Source: Bacteroidales bacterium (GTDB taxonomy: Bacteria; Bacteroidota; Bacteroidia; Bacteroidales; Paludibacteraceae). Taken from it: a DNA stretch of 14,459 nucleotides. A program made the position numbers and the translations under genes. The notes below the pieces were generated by a model. The model searched no databases. It was not told the DNA's origin and saw only the letters and a program-made list of their open reading frames with translations. Positions 7,522 to 14,459 of this stretch are shown here, in pieces. The DNA lies in NCBI GenBank assembly GCA_018066005.1, contig JAGHSG010000137.1, forward strand, positions 1-14,459, given 5' to 3'. Each line of letters opens with the position of its first letter. The stretch's first letter is position 1.

Positions 7522-8751
7522 ATGAAAAAGAAAATTGTATATATTGCTCTTATGGCATCCGTCTGGTGCGTAGCGCAGGACTTACCGACCGACTTTTCCA
7601 AAGCCGAGCCGATTACCGTATGTACCTCCGAAGCCGGTAACACCGTCAAACTGTGTACCAACTTGGACGGCGATTATTTAGTCAAGTCTTGGTGGCAGTA
7701 TTACGACGGTCAATGGACGCAACTGCCGGACGACTCGGCCTGCGCCATGGTGACCCTGCCTACCGATACGACCAAAGATGTCTATTATTATTTCTACGGA
7801 GAGCGCATCTTGTCGGAGCAGATTGTGAACGGCGATTTTGAGCAGGGCAACACCGGCTTTACATCCGAATACGGTTATGTCGATTCTACCGGCACAAGTA
7901 CACTCTACCCCGAAGGTGTTTATACCATTACATCCGCTATTTCAGGTGTACACTCGTCGGCTCCCAAACCCGAATGTGATCACGATCACACAACAGGGCA
8001 TGGCAAGATGATGGCGGTGAATGGCGGACAAGATACCGGTAAGAAAGTATGGGCACAGACGGTGAACGGACTACAACCCAACACCAACTACGCCTTCTCC
8101 GCTTGGGTGATGAACTGGGACCGAAGTAATATCAATTTGGCATTATTGGAGTTCAGTATTAATGATGAATTGCAAGGGCGGCAGTTCTCTCCGGAAGGAG
8201 GTTTCGGTCATTGGACGCAACTATACACCATTTGGAATAGCGGCAACAGCACAACTGCCGAGATTAAACTCATCAACCAGCAATCGGCTTCACAAGGAAA
8301 TGACTTTGCCGTGGATGACATCCACTTCTCGCAAGTGGAACAAGCCACACGTTTTGTACACTATAGTTTTGTTACCTGCACGATTCCTCCACCGCCCGAA
8401 CCATGTGTAGATAGTTTGGTGTATCGTAAGTGGAACGACTTTATGTTCTGCGACAACAGCGACAGTGTCTTTGTGGCTTATCAGTGGTATTGTGACAGCG
8501 TAGCCATCCCCGGAGCAACCAAACAATATCTGTATTTGGGTAAACAGCCCCAAGGAGAGTATTATGTAGTTGCCACCAAGACAACAGGCAAGAAAATAAC
8601 TACTTGTCCCTATGCCTTTGACCAATTACCACCCAGCGCAGGTACAGAAGAACCTGCAACCCCCGTCCGTAAAGTCATCTACAAAGGGCATTTGTATATC
8701 GAAAATAATAACAAGTTATACAACATAGTAGGAGGGTATTATGCGAAATAA
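7522..8751 (+). CDS. Secreted Ig/CBM-like surface protein A
   Basis: Secreted protein, 409 aa, of unknown function. An MKK start at 7522 gives a signal peptide (cleavage near VAQ, residue 19). An ATG at 7495 lies inside the previous gene and precedes the signal, so it was not used. Layout: an Ig-like domain at about 28-95; a jelly-roll domain at about 96-275 opening with VNGDFEQGNTGFTSEY and closing with GNDFAVDDIHF, resembling CBM4/9-type or MAM-like sandwiches common in Bacteroidota surface proteins; a second Ig-like domain at about 300-368 (VAYQWYC, IPGATKQY) with a probable Cys310-Cys323 pair; a linker; and a short C-terminal tail (RKVIYKGHLYI to Y-N-I-V-G). Residues 152-168 (CDHDHTTGH to VNG) are His-rich and identical in the paralogue at 11036. 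Inferred role: surface glycan binding or adhesion. The tail could be a sorting or anchoring signal. Confidence 0.8.
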   Translation: MKKKIVYIALMASVWCVAQDLPTDFSKAEPITVCTSEAGNTVKLCTNLDGDYLVKSWWQYYDGQWTQLPDDSACAMVTLPTDTTKDVYYYFYGERILSEQIVNGDFEQGNTGFTSEYGYVDSTGTSTLYPEGVYTITSAISGVHSSAPKPECDHDHTTGHGKMMAVNGGQDTGKKVWAQTVNGLQPNTNYAFSAWVMNWDRSNINLALLEFSINDELQGRQFSPEGGFGHWTQLYTIWNSGNSTTAEIKLINQQSASQGNDFAVDDIHFSQVEQATRFVHYSFVTCTIPPPPEPCVDSLVYRKWNDFMFCDNSDSVFVAYQWYCDSVAIPGATKQYLYLGKQPQGEYYVVATKTTGKKITTCPYAFDQLPPSAGTEEPATPVRKVIYKGHLYIENNNKLYNIVGGYYAK

Positions 8752-9628
8752 ATGGTTTATCATATTTTTGCTTAGTGCCTTGAGCAGTGTTGCCTTTGCC
8801 CAAAGTACCTTTGAGTTCGCCATTGATGGCGGCTGGTCGATGTGGGGTTATTCGGTGAATAGTCCTGCCAAGCACACCACAAGTTTCAGTTATGGCGCTC
8901 ATGTGGGCTATGCCTACTTCCTCACTCCCCACTTCGGATTAGGCATAGGGGCCGACTTCCGTCGTCATGGTGACGCACTTACCCTGACAACAACACAAAC
9001 ATGGAACGATGTAACCGACACCGACGGAGAGCACTATAACCATCATTTGGCCATCAATAAGTGGCGCGACCAACAACGAGCCTTCTACGTATCCATTCCG
9101 ATTAGTATCCAATTCCGCATCCCTACACGCTCCGTAGATATTTACCTGATGGCTGGAGCTAGTTACGACATTGCTTTGAATGGGCACACGTCGGCACAAG
9201 GCACGCTGACACACACTGGCGATTATCCGCAATGGAATATGCACGTAGATGATGACGTACACGCCTACGGATTCTATTCCACCGGCGATTATAAACCGTC
9301 CGGCAAACTATCTATGAAAAATACGGCATCCGCTTTCATCCGTGCTGACGTCAATATCCCTCTTAATAACAGATGGTACTTCTTTGCGGGCATCATCGCA
9401 CGCTATACGTTCCTGTCTGCTTATTCGCAACCAGAGCTGGTTGTTTCGGGTTTCCGCGATGACAATCCCATCGGACCAAAGGCGCACTCTTTTATGTCAA
9501 CCTACGAACCAATGATTAACACTTCACTCGTATCAGGCTCTTTCCACCCCGTTACAGTAGGTGTAGAATTGGGCGTCCGCTATGTATTTCCAAAACGCAA
9601 ACATAAATATCCATGTAAATGTATATGA
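8741..9628 (+). CDS. Outer-membrane beta-barrel protein
   Basis: Outer-membrane beta-barrel protein, 295 aa, function unknown. A signal peptide (residues 1-20, ending SVAFA before Gln21) is followed by alternating amphipathic strands rich in Gly and aromatic residues. The barrel ends in VGVELGVRYVF (273-283) and is followed by an unusual basic, Cys-containing 12-residue tail. The start overlaps the previous gene by 11 nt, with an unusually clear Shine-Dalgarno-like GGAGGG at 8731-8736. It shares GDYPQWNMHVDDDVHAYG (160-177) and the terminal strand motif with the following gene, so the two are tandem paralogues. It lacks PorP/SprF and SusC features. Context suggests it partners the secreted proteins encoded on either side, perhaps as an anchor or secretion partner; this is inference. 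Confidence 0.83.
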   Translation: MRNKWFIIFLLSALSSVAFAQSTFEFAIDGGWSMWGYSVNSPAKHTTSFSYGAHVGYAYFLTPHFGLGIGADFRRHGDALTLTTTQTWNDVTDTDGEHYNHHLAINKWRDQQRAFYVSIPISIQFRIPTRSVDIYLMAGASYDIALNGHTSAQGTLTHTGDYPQWNMHVDDDVHAYGFYSTGDYKPSGKLSMKNTASAFIRADVNIPLNNRWYFFAGIIARYTFLSAYSQPELVVSGFRDDNPIGPKAHSFMSTYEPMINTSLVSGSFHPVTVGVELGVRYVFPKRKHKYPCKCI

Positions 9629-11028
9629 AAAAACTAACTGCTATTTGCCTACTGACTCTAATAGGAATCAGTGTACAGGCCAAAGTGATTACACATGTAG
9701 TCACAACGTATGACACCATCATGCAAGTGCATGATACAGTAATTCAACAATTAGCCGCCGAACAACCGCAACCTAAGTGGCAAGACGCTTCTCATCGCAT
9801 CTTTGCCGGTGTAGGCATCGGATATGGTGCTCTAGGGTACAAAGTCAACGACGGTTTAGTATCTACCGAAAAGAGTGGCAGTTTTGCCGCTATGTTGGAA
9901 GCCAACTATGCCTTCTTCTTTAATGCCCACTGGGGTATCAGTGCCGGTATAGGGTTGGATTATTACCCGGCTCGGCTGACGATGAAAGGTGAACGCGTGT
10001 ATCTCAACTTTGTTGAATCAGACGGCGAAGCGTGTGATTTGACCCTCCAAGCGCTGTCGGTGAAGGAGAAAAATCACTTGTTGACTTTCTCTATTCCTAT
10101 TATGGCACAGACAGAGTGGATGCTGACGCCTAAAGTAGGTATATACGGCGCAGCCGGTATTCGTCTGCAACTGCCAGTATATGGAGGATATAATCTGTAC
10201 GAGGGTGAACTATCTCGCACCGGTTACTATGACCAATGGCATCTGACTATTGATGATATTCATGACTTCGGACGCGCAGAGCAAGAGGAGAAAGGTAAGT
10301 TAGATACCAAGTCCTTCGGCTTGAGTGTAGAAGCTCAAGTAGGTTGTGTACTGCCATTAACTCCTTCTATTGACTTAGGCGTAGGTCTATATGGCATGTG
10401 CATGGCTACCTCGCTCTACTCCGGTTCGGATGCCTATTATTTCACCGAACAAGCTGAGTTCTTACCCGTTGATTACAACGGTTTCAGCAGCACCAACTCC
10501 GCTTCTGCCATGCATCCTTGGCAAGTGGGTGTACAAGTGTCCGTTCGCTGGAAGAAAGCCGTTACACCTAAACCCGCACCCGAAGTATGGGAGCCCGTCA
10601 CCTTGTACGACACAACATGGGTTGCCGTTCCACATTACGATACTATTCAGGAGATTGAACCTGACACGGTTGTGGCACAAGCCAGTCAAAAAGTCATTGA
10701 CGGAGCAATTATATGGTTCGACTTGGATGATGCTACACCCAAATTGGATCCTGTAGATATGTTAGACCAATTAGCACAGATATTGGTGGAGAATCCTGAG
10801 CAGGAGATTGAAGTGAACGGTCACACCTGCGATATAGGTAAGAAAGCGTATAACGAGCGTCTCTCCATGCGTCGCGCTCAAGCCGTAGCCGACTTGCTCA
10901 AGCAAAAGGGTGTGCGTGAAGAACAGATTCATCTGCATGCCTACGCCAATAGTAAGCCCTATTATTCCAAGAGCCATGACCGCTACTTGGACCGCCGTGT
11001 AGAAATTATTCCTATTGTAAAAAAATAA
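9625..11028 (+). CDS. Outer-membrane barrel with C-terminal OmpA domain
   Basis: Outer-membrane protein of 467 aa. The start at 9625 gives MKK plus a signal peptide (to about residue 19) and an ATGA overlap with the previous stop; an ATG at 9619 would add only Met-Tyr. A beta-barrel spans about 55-310 and is homologous to the preceding gene (YYDQWHLTIDDIHDFG at 201-216, HPWQVGVQVSVRW at 297-309). A linker with repeated Tyr/Pro-Asp-Thr motifs (328-348) leads to an OmpA peptidoglycan-binding domain at about 358-467 (ERLSMRRAQAVADLL, LDRRVEI). The OmpA loop reads GHTCDIG (399-405): the usual GHTD Asp position is Cys402, with Asp403 next to it. Role: tethering the outer-membrane complex to the cell wall while the barrel probably interacts with the adjacent secreted proteins. 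Confidence 0.88.
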   Translation: MKKLTAICLLTLIGISVQAKVITHVVTTYDTIMQVHDTVIQQLAAEQPQPKWQDASHRIFAGVGIGYGALGYKVNDGLVSTEKSGSFAAMLEANYAFFFNAHWGISAGIGLDYYPARLTMKGERVYLNFVESDGEACDLTLQALSVKEKNHLLTFSIPIMAQTEWMLTPKVGIYGAAGIRLQLPVYGGYNLYEGELSRTGYYDQWHLTIDDIHDFGRAEQEEKGKLDTKSFGLSVEAQVGCVLPLTPSIDLGVGLYGMCMATSLYSGSDAYYFTEQAEFLPVDYNGFSSTNSASAMHPWQVGVQVSVRWKKAVTPKPAPEVWEPVTLYDTTWVAVPHYDTIQEIEPDTVVAQASQKVIDGAIIWFDLDDATPKLDPVDMLDQLAQILVENPEQEIEVNGHTCDIGKKAYNERLSMRRAQAVADLLKQKGVREEQIHLHAYANSKPYYSKSHDRYLDRRVEIIPIVKK

Positions 11029-11035
11029 TCAAAAT

Positions 11036-12298
11036 ATGAAAAAACAATTTATTATAGCCATCGCATTTATTGGCTGTCTATTTAGTTCCGCTGTACTATA
11101 TGCGGATGAAAGTCACATTGTTGTTCCAACCAAACACCCAAGTGAAATGGGCATAAAGATAGACAAGCAAGCCGTTTGTCAAGAAGAAGCAGGTACGTAT
11201 AAATCTTTAGCCCCTGCTAAAGAAGGTGAATATGAAGATTATGCGTGGTTTGAGTACTATAATGGCACTTGGACCCAACTAACAATATCTTCTCCTACCA
11301 TCTCCATTAAACTGCCTGAGGCATTAGAAGATACTGTTTGGTACTATTTCACTTCGGTACGTATTTTCAACTCCCGCATTCAGAATGGTGATTTTGAACA
11401 AGGTAATGTAAACTTCACCAGCGACTATGATTATAAAACCCCTTCCGGTACAGGTACACTCTATCCGGAAAGTTCGTACACAGTTACATCCAGTATCAGC
11501 TCCGTTCACACATCAGCATCTAAAAAATGTGACCACGACCACACAACCGGGCATGGCAAAATGATGGCAGTTAATGGTGATGTAGGCAAGGGTAAAATTG
11601 TGTGGTCGCAAGAAGTTTCAAACTTATTACCCAATACCAAATACCTCTTCTCTGCTTGGGTCATGAACTGGGACTCTTTACACAATCATGACATTCCGGA
11701 TAACCTCGCCAAATTGGAATTCAGTATCAACGGACAGTTGCAGGGGGAAGTGTTCTCTCCGGAGAAAGACTATGGTGTTTGGACACGATTACAAACCGAA
11801 TGGGAATCCGGTGAAGCAACAACAGCTACGATTAAACTCATTAACCAACAATCCGCTGCTGATGGCAATGACTTTGCCGTAGATGACATCAATTTCCAAC
11901 AGATGGAGATATACGAACAAATGGTTCAAATCACCTTCAAAGACTGCTATTGCATTTCTGACCGAGTATATCGAAAATGGAATGACGTACTGTTCTGCGA
12001 CAACCACGACGACGCTTTTGTGGCTTATCAGTGGTATTGCAACGAAACACCAATAGATGGTGCTACACGTCAGTATGTGACGTGCACCAATGAACCGGAT
12101 AAAGAGTATTATTGCATTGTGACGTTCGCCGACGGCACACAGGAAGAGACGTGTCCTATTCATTTCACAGACGCTCCTCGCAGTGCCGAATCAACACCAC
12201 AAGTCAATACTCCTGAAAAGATATTTGTTAACGGACAACTGTTTATGCTACACAATAACCAAATGTATGATGTGATGGGTGTAGCCAAACCGCGTTAA
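11036..12298 (+). CDS. Secreted Ig/CBM-like surface protein B
   Basis: Paralogue of the protein at 7522, 420 aa, starting 7 nt after the OmpA-type gene. The signal peptide ends near LYA (residue 23). The order of domains is the same: an Ig-like region (about 40-108), a jelly roll at about 110-290 (QNGDFEQGNVNFTSDY to GNDFAVDDINF), a second Ig-like domain at about 309-378 (RKWNDVLFCDN, AYQWYC, DGATRQY) and a C-terminal tail (EKIFVNGQLFM to Y-D-V-M-G). The His-rich CDHDHTTGH run (165-173) and the following GKMMAVNG match the first paralogue exactly in protein while codons differ, which argues for selection on the peptide. The N-terminal Ig region is more diverged than the core. Function unknown; a binding role on mannan or on the cell surface is inferred. 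FIGC (11-14) is too early to be a lipobox. Confidence 0.8.
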   Translation: MKKQFIIAIAFIGCLFSSAVLYADESHIVVPTKHPSEMGIKIDKQAVCQEEAGTYKSLAPAKEGEYEDYAWFEYYNGTWTQLTISSPTISIKLPEALEDTVWYYFTSVRIFNSRIQNGDFEQGNVNFTSDYDYKTPSGTGTLYPESSYTVTSSISSVHTSASKKCDHDHTTGHGKMMAVNGDVGKGKIVWSQEVSNLLPNTKYLFSAWVMNWDSLHNHDIPDNLAKLEFSINGQLQGEVFSPEKDYGVWTRLQTEWESGEATTATIKLINQQSAADGNDFAVDDINFQQMEIYEQMVQITFKDCYCISDRVYRKWNDVLFCDNHDDAFVAYQWYCNETPIDGATRQYVTCTNEPDKEYYCIVTFADGTQEETCPIHFTDAPRSAESTPQVNTPEKIFVNGQLFMLHNNQMYDVMGVAKPR

Positions 12299-12300
12299 TT

Positions 12301-13458
12301 ATGCTAAACTTCATTTTATCTCTATTTATTGGAACGAACCTGTGGTATGGAGCCATCTTAGGTTCTACCGGACAGGGCGGCGACCGTGACCGGTTGAGTC
12401 AAGAACTGGACACACTGCATGCGCTCGGGATGAACAACCTGCGTGTCCTCGTAGGTGCTGAGGGAGCAGAAGGGTTCGCTACAAAAATCAGTCCTACTCT
12501 ACTGCTCGCTCCCGGCGTCTATAACGACACTTTATTGGACGGACTGGACTATTTGCTGGCTCAATTGGATAAACGCGGCATGCAGGCCGTTTTGTACCTC
12601 AATAACGCTTGGGAGTGGTCCGGAGGTTATGAACAATATCATAGTTGGGCTACCGGCATAGCACCAATGGTTCCTGCCGAAGTAGGCTATCCGTTATATA
12701 TGCAGACCGCAGGACGGTTCTTAACCAATGATAGTGCTGTGGCGTTGTTTGACCAACACGTTCGGCGTATACTAACACGAACCAATCGCTATACCCACCG
12801 TCGATACGTTGACGACCCTGCCATTTATGCTTGGGAAATAGCGAATGAACCACGCGCCTTCGGAGAGGAGAATAAGCGAGCATTTGTGGCGTGGATAACG
12901 CATGAAGCGCAATTCATCAAATCCATTGACTCAACGCATCTTCTTACTACAGGAAGTGAGGGGATATGGGGGTGTGAAATGGATGCTGACCTCTGTCGTG
13001 AAATACATGCCATTCCTCAAATAGATTATATGACATGTCATATCTGGCCTTATAACTGGGGTTGGTTACGCGACAGCACCGACCAATGGATAGATAACGT
13101 ACAAGCCTATGTGGAGCAGCACGACTCAATCTCTCGTCTCATCAATAAACCGTTTGTGATAGAAGAATTTGGGTTCCCGCGTGACCAGATGGCACTGGCT
13201 CCGGGAACTGCCAAAACAGGCAGAGACCGATTCTATCAATTACTGGTAGATGATCTACGAAGCGGGAAGTACCCTTATTTGAGGGGACTTAATTGTTGGG
13301 GATGGGGAGGATTTGCCGTTCCTCAACACCGTTACTGGCAAACAGGGGATGACTACTGCGGTGACCCCGCACAAGAAGACCAAGGACTCAATTCGGTATT
13401 TATAAATGATTCTTCAACTATATGTATTTTATCTTCCGGGATTATTACCGTCCAATGA
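12301..13458 (+). CDS. GH5 beta-mannanase (GH5_7-like), short N terminus
   Basis: Glycoside hydrolase family 5 endo-beta-1,4-mannanase, 385 aa. Hallmarks are GTNLWYGAILGS (11-22), NNLRVLVGAEG (45-55), LYLNNAWEWSGGY (98-110), WEIANEPRAF (178-187) with acid/base Glu183, CHIWPYNWGW (246-255), VIEEFGFPRD (286-295) with nucleophile Glu289, and WGWGGF (333-338). The C terminus (GDPAQEDQGLNSVF) is complete. Oddity: the protein begins about ten residues before the first barrel strand, with no basic n-region and no usual GKPYYF lead-in. An in-frame stop at 12268-12270, with no ATG, GTG or TTG between it and 12301, excludes an upstream start. It may use the hydrophobic N terminus as a poor signal, may have lost its signal, or may act inside the cell. 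It lies 2 nt after the preceding stop and overlaps manA by 37 nt. Confidence 0.93.
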   Translation: MLNFILSLFIGTNLWYGAILGSTGQGGDRDRLSQELDTLHALGMNNLRVLVGAEGAEGFATKISPTLLLAPGVYNDTLLDGLDYLLAQLDKRGMQAVLYLNNAWEWSGGYEQYHSWATGIAPMVPAEVGYPLYMQTAGRFLTNDSAVALFDQHVRRILTRTNRYTHRRYVDDPAIYAWEIANEPRAFGEENKRAFVAWITHEAQFIKSIDSTHLLTTGSEGIWGCEMDADLCREIHAIPQIDYMTCHIWPYNWGWLRDSTDQWIDNVQAYVEQHDSISRLINKPFVIEEFGFPRDQMALAPGTAKTGRDRFYQLLVDDLRSGKYPYLRGLNCWGWGGFAVPQHRYWQTGDDYCGDPAQEDQGLNSVFINDSSTICILSSGIITVQ

Positions 13459-14336
13459 TTTGGGGATGTGAACGTTGGATTCTTTCCGCTTACCCACAGA
13501 TGGAATCAATAGTCACCAATGGCACGTATGCAGGCTATACCTTATCTCAATTAATAGCGCAATTAGGCGATACTTTGATGGGAAAACAACTATGGCAACG
13601 CTATGGAGCGAATTTCCCCCTTTTGATTAAGTTCATCGAGGCAAACGATCCTTTAAGTATTCAAGTGCATCCAAGCGATGCCTTGGCTCAGCGTCAAGGA
13701 AAAGGATCGGTCGGCAAAACGGAAATGTGGTACGCCTTGCCCTGTGCAAAAGATGCGTATTTGTTGTCGGGACTAAAGCGATCTCTCACTCCTGAAACGT
13801 ATAAAGAACATGTCGCCAATCATACCATTGTAGATGATTTAGCACGCTATACACTTCAAGAGGGAGATTGTTTCTTCCTACCTGCAGGACGTATTCATGC
13901 GATTGGTAGCGGATGCCATTTATTAGAAATTCAGCAATCAAGTGATTTAACTTATCGCATCTACGACTATGACCGTCGCGATGCTAAAGGACAATTACGT
14001 GAATTACATACGGATTTAGCCGCTGAGAGTATTGATTATACCGTCTTGCCGGATTATCGCACCAGCTATCAACAACGCGAGAATGTAGCGATGCCTTTAG
14101 TACAATGTCCGTATTTTGAAACCACAGCCTATCAAGTGACCAAACAAGTCACTATTGATTGGGCAAATGAAGACCGTTTCTTGGTGCTTATTATCACGGC
14201 AGGAGCAGGAAGAATAGAGGTTGACGGCGAGATTGTTGAGGTAACAACGGGGGACACTATCTTATTACCTGCCACGACGCAACGAGTAGTTGCATCCGGC
14301 ACATTCACCTTCCTCACCACTACTTGCCCGCAGTAA
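13422..14336 (+). CDS. manA: Mannose-6-phosphate isomerase, class I
   Basis: Cytoplasmic zinc-dependent cupin enzyme, 304 aa, interconverting mannose-6-phosphate and fructose-6-phosphate. Motifs: FPLLIKFIEANDPLSIQVHP (65-84) with candidate zinc ligands Gln81 and His83, GKTEMWY with Glu101, FFLPAGRIHAIG with His159, and LLEIQQSSDLTYRIYDYDR (167-185). It is slightly shorter than the ~315-aa bacterial type because the region after IWG is compact (IWGCERWILSAYP, 13-25). The start at 13422 lies within the GH5 gene (37-nt overlap). It is the only ATG between an in-frame stop at 13407 and the conserved YYRPMIWG; an ATG at 13455 would cut into that motif. As the last operon gene it delivers mannose units from mannan to glycolysis. 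Confidence 0.93.
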   Translation: MYFIFRDYYRPMIWGCERWILSAYPQMESIVTNGTYAGYTLSQLIAQLGDTLMGKQLWQRYGANFPLLIKFIEANDPLSIQVHPSDALAQRQGKGSVGKTEMWYALPCAKDAYLLSGLKRSLTPETYKEHVANHTIVDDLARYTLQEGDCFFLPAGRIHAIGSGCHLLEIQQSSDLTYRIYDYDRRDAKGQLRELHTDLAAESIDYTVLPDYRTSYQQRENVAMPLVQCPYFETTAYQVTKQVTIDWANEDRFLVLIITAGAGRIEVDGEIVEVTTGDTILLPATTQRVVASGTFTFLTTTCPQ

Positions 14337-14353
14337 GCGTTATTCATTGGTTC

Positions 14354-14387
14354 AAAAAAAAATCGTCCTCCATGGCGATTTTTTTTT
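14354..14387 (+). terminator. Intrinsic terminator after manA
   Basis: A 12-bp perfect inverted repeat: nine A then TCG (14354-14365), a 10-nt loop, then CGA and nine T (14376-14387). It lies 17 nt after the manA stop. The T-run serves as the U-tract. The A-run on the left arm means it could also stop transcription arriving from the other side. It marks the end of the operon. Confidence 0.88.
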
Positions 14388-14417
14388 GCATATATAGGGA
14401 AAAAGTTGCATATATAA
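14386..14417 (+). repeat. Direct repeat TTGCATATATA
   Basis: The 11-mer TTGCATATATA occurs at 14386-14396 and 14407-14417, a spacing of 21 nt or about two helical turns. The second copy begins with the -33 element of the promoter below. Same-face spacing would suit a regulator, but it may equally be chance in AT-rich DNA. Confidence 0.5.
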
Positions 14418-14437
14418 AAAAAAAAGTGTACCTTTGC
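14407..14437 (+). promoter_or_regulatory. Bacteroidota-type promoter for a downstream transcript
   Basis: TTG at 14407-14409 and TACCTTTG at 14430-14437 match the Bacteroidota sigma-70 consensus (TTTG at -33, TAnnTTTG at -7) with a 20-nt spacer containing an A10 run. Transcription would start about 5-8 nt after 14437 and read out of the window to the right. No start codon follows within the window, so the product is unknown. It is independent of the mannan operon, being downstream of its terminator. Confidence 0.85.
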
Positions 14438-14459
14438 AACAAATTTGAATACTATAGAG

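Noticed and set aside
8741..9628. Barrel protein as a PorP/SprF type IX secretion partner
   Set aside because: Size and position beside a tailed secreted protein fit, but the typical PorP/SprF N-terminal region (QxPxFSQYM...NPAYAG-like) is absent.
7522..12298. The surface module as a SusC/SusD pair
   Set aside because: SusC would be a roughly 1000-aa TonB-dependent receptor and SusD a roughly 500-aa lipoprotein. None of the four proteins has that size, a plug domain or a lipobox.

Overview
The window looks like Bacteroidota, most likely an uncultured gut- or rumen-type member of the Bacteroidales. The evidence is an outward promoter of the TTG-N20-TAnnTTTG type at the right end, A-rich translation leaders with few Shine-Dalgarno sites, lipoprotein glycosidases, Bacteroidota-style outer-membrane barrels with a C-terminal OmpA domain, and secreted Ig/CBM-like proteins with a short conserved C-terminal tail. 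The genus cannot be fixed from the sequence alone.

All ten genes lie on the + strand and are tightly packed: gaps of 2-7 nt, or overlaps of 4-37 nt, except for a 45-nt repeat-filled gap between the first two. A strong hairpin terminator at 14354-14387 follows the last gene. This looks like the distal part of one beta-mannan (glucomannan or galactomannan) utilisation operon whose upstream end is cut off. Order: GH3 lipoprotein beta-glycosidase (131-2419); GH26 lipoprotein beta-mannanase (2465-3577); GPH-family cation/sugar symporter (3582-4964); AGE-family cellobiose/mannobiose 2-epimerase (4945-6072); SGNH acetylesterase of the sialate-O-acetylesterase-like family (6069-7517); a four-gene surface module (7522-12298); GH5 beta-mannanase (12301-13458); mannose-6-phosphate isomerase manA (13422-14336).

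Inferred pathway: the esterase strips acetyl groups, GH26 and GH5 cut the mannan backbone, GH3 trims oligosaccharides in the periplasm, and the symporter imports a disaccharide. The epimerase converts mannobiose to mannosyl-glucose, and mannose-6-phosphate enters glycolysis through ManA. The GH130 mannosylglucose phosphorylase expected in this route, and any SusC/SusD pair, are not in the window.

The least ordinary part is the surface module: two paralogous secreted proteins (Ig-like + CBM-like jelly roll + Ig-like + short C-terminal tail) bracket two paralogous outer-membrane barrels, one of which ends in an OmpA domain. It sits where a mannan locus would often carry SusC/D-type capture proteins, so it may be an alternative glycan-binding apparatus. 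The second unusual feature is at the DNA level. GH3 and GH26, unrelated as mature proteins, share a nearly identical 84-nt lipoprotein signal-peptide cassette containing 7-nt units, and a separate array of nine 7-nt units contains the GH3 stop codon and runs up to the GH26 start codon.
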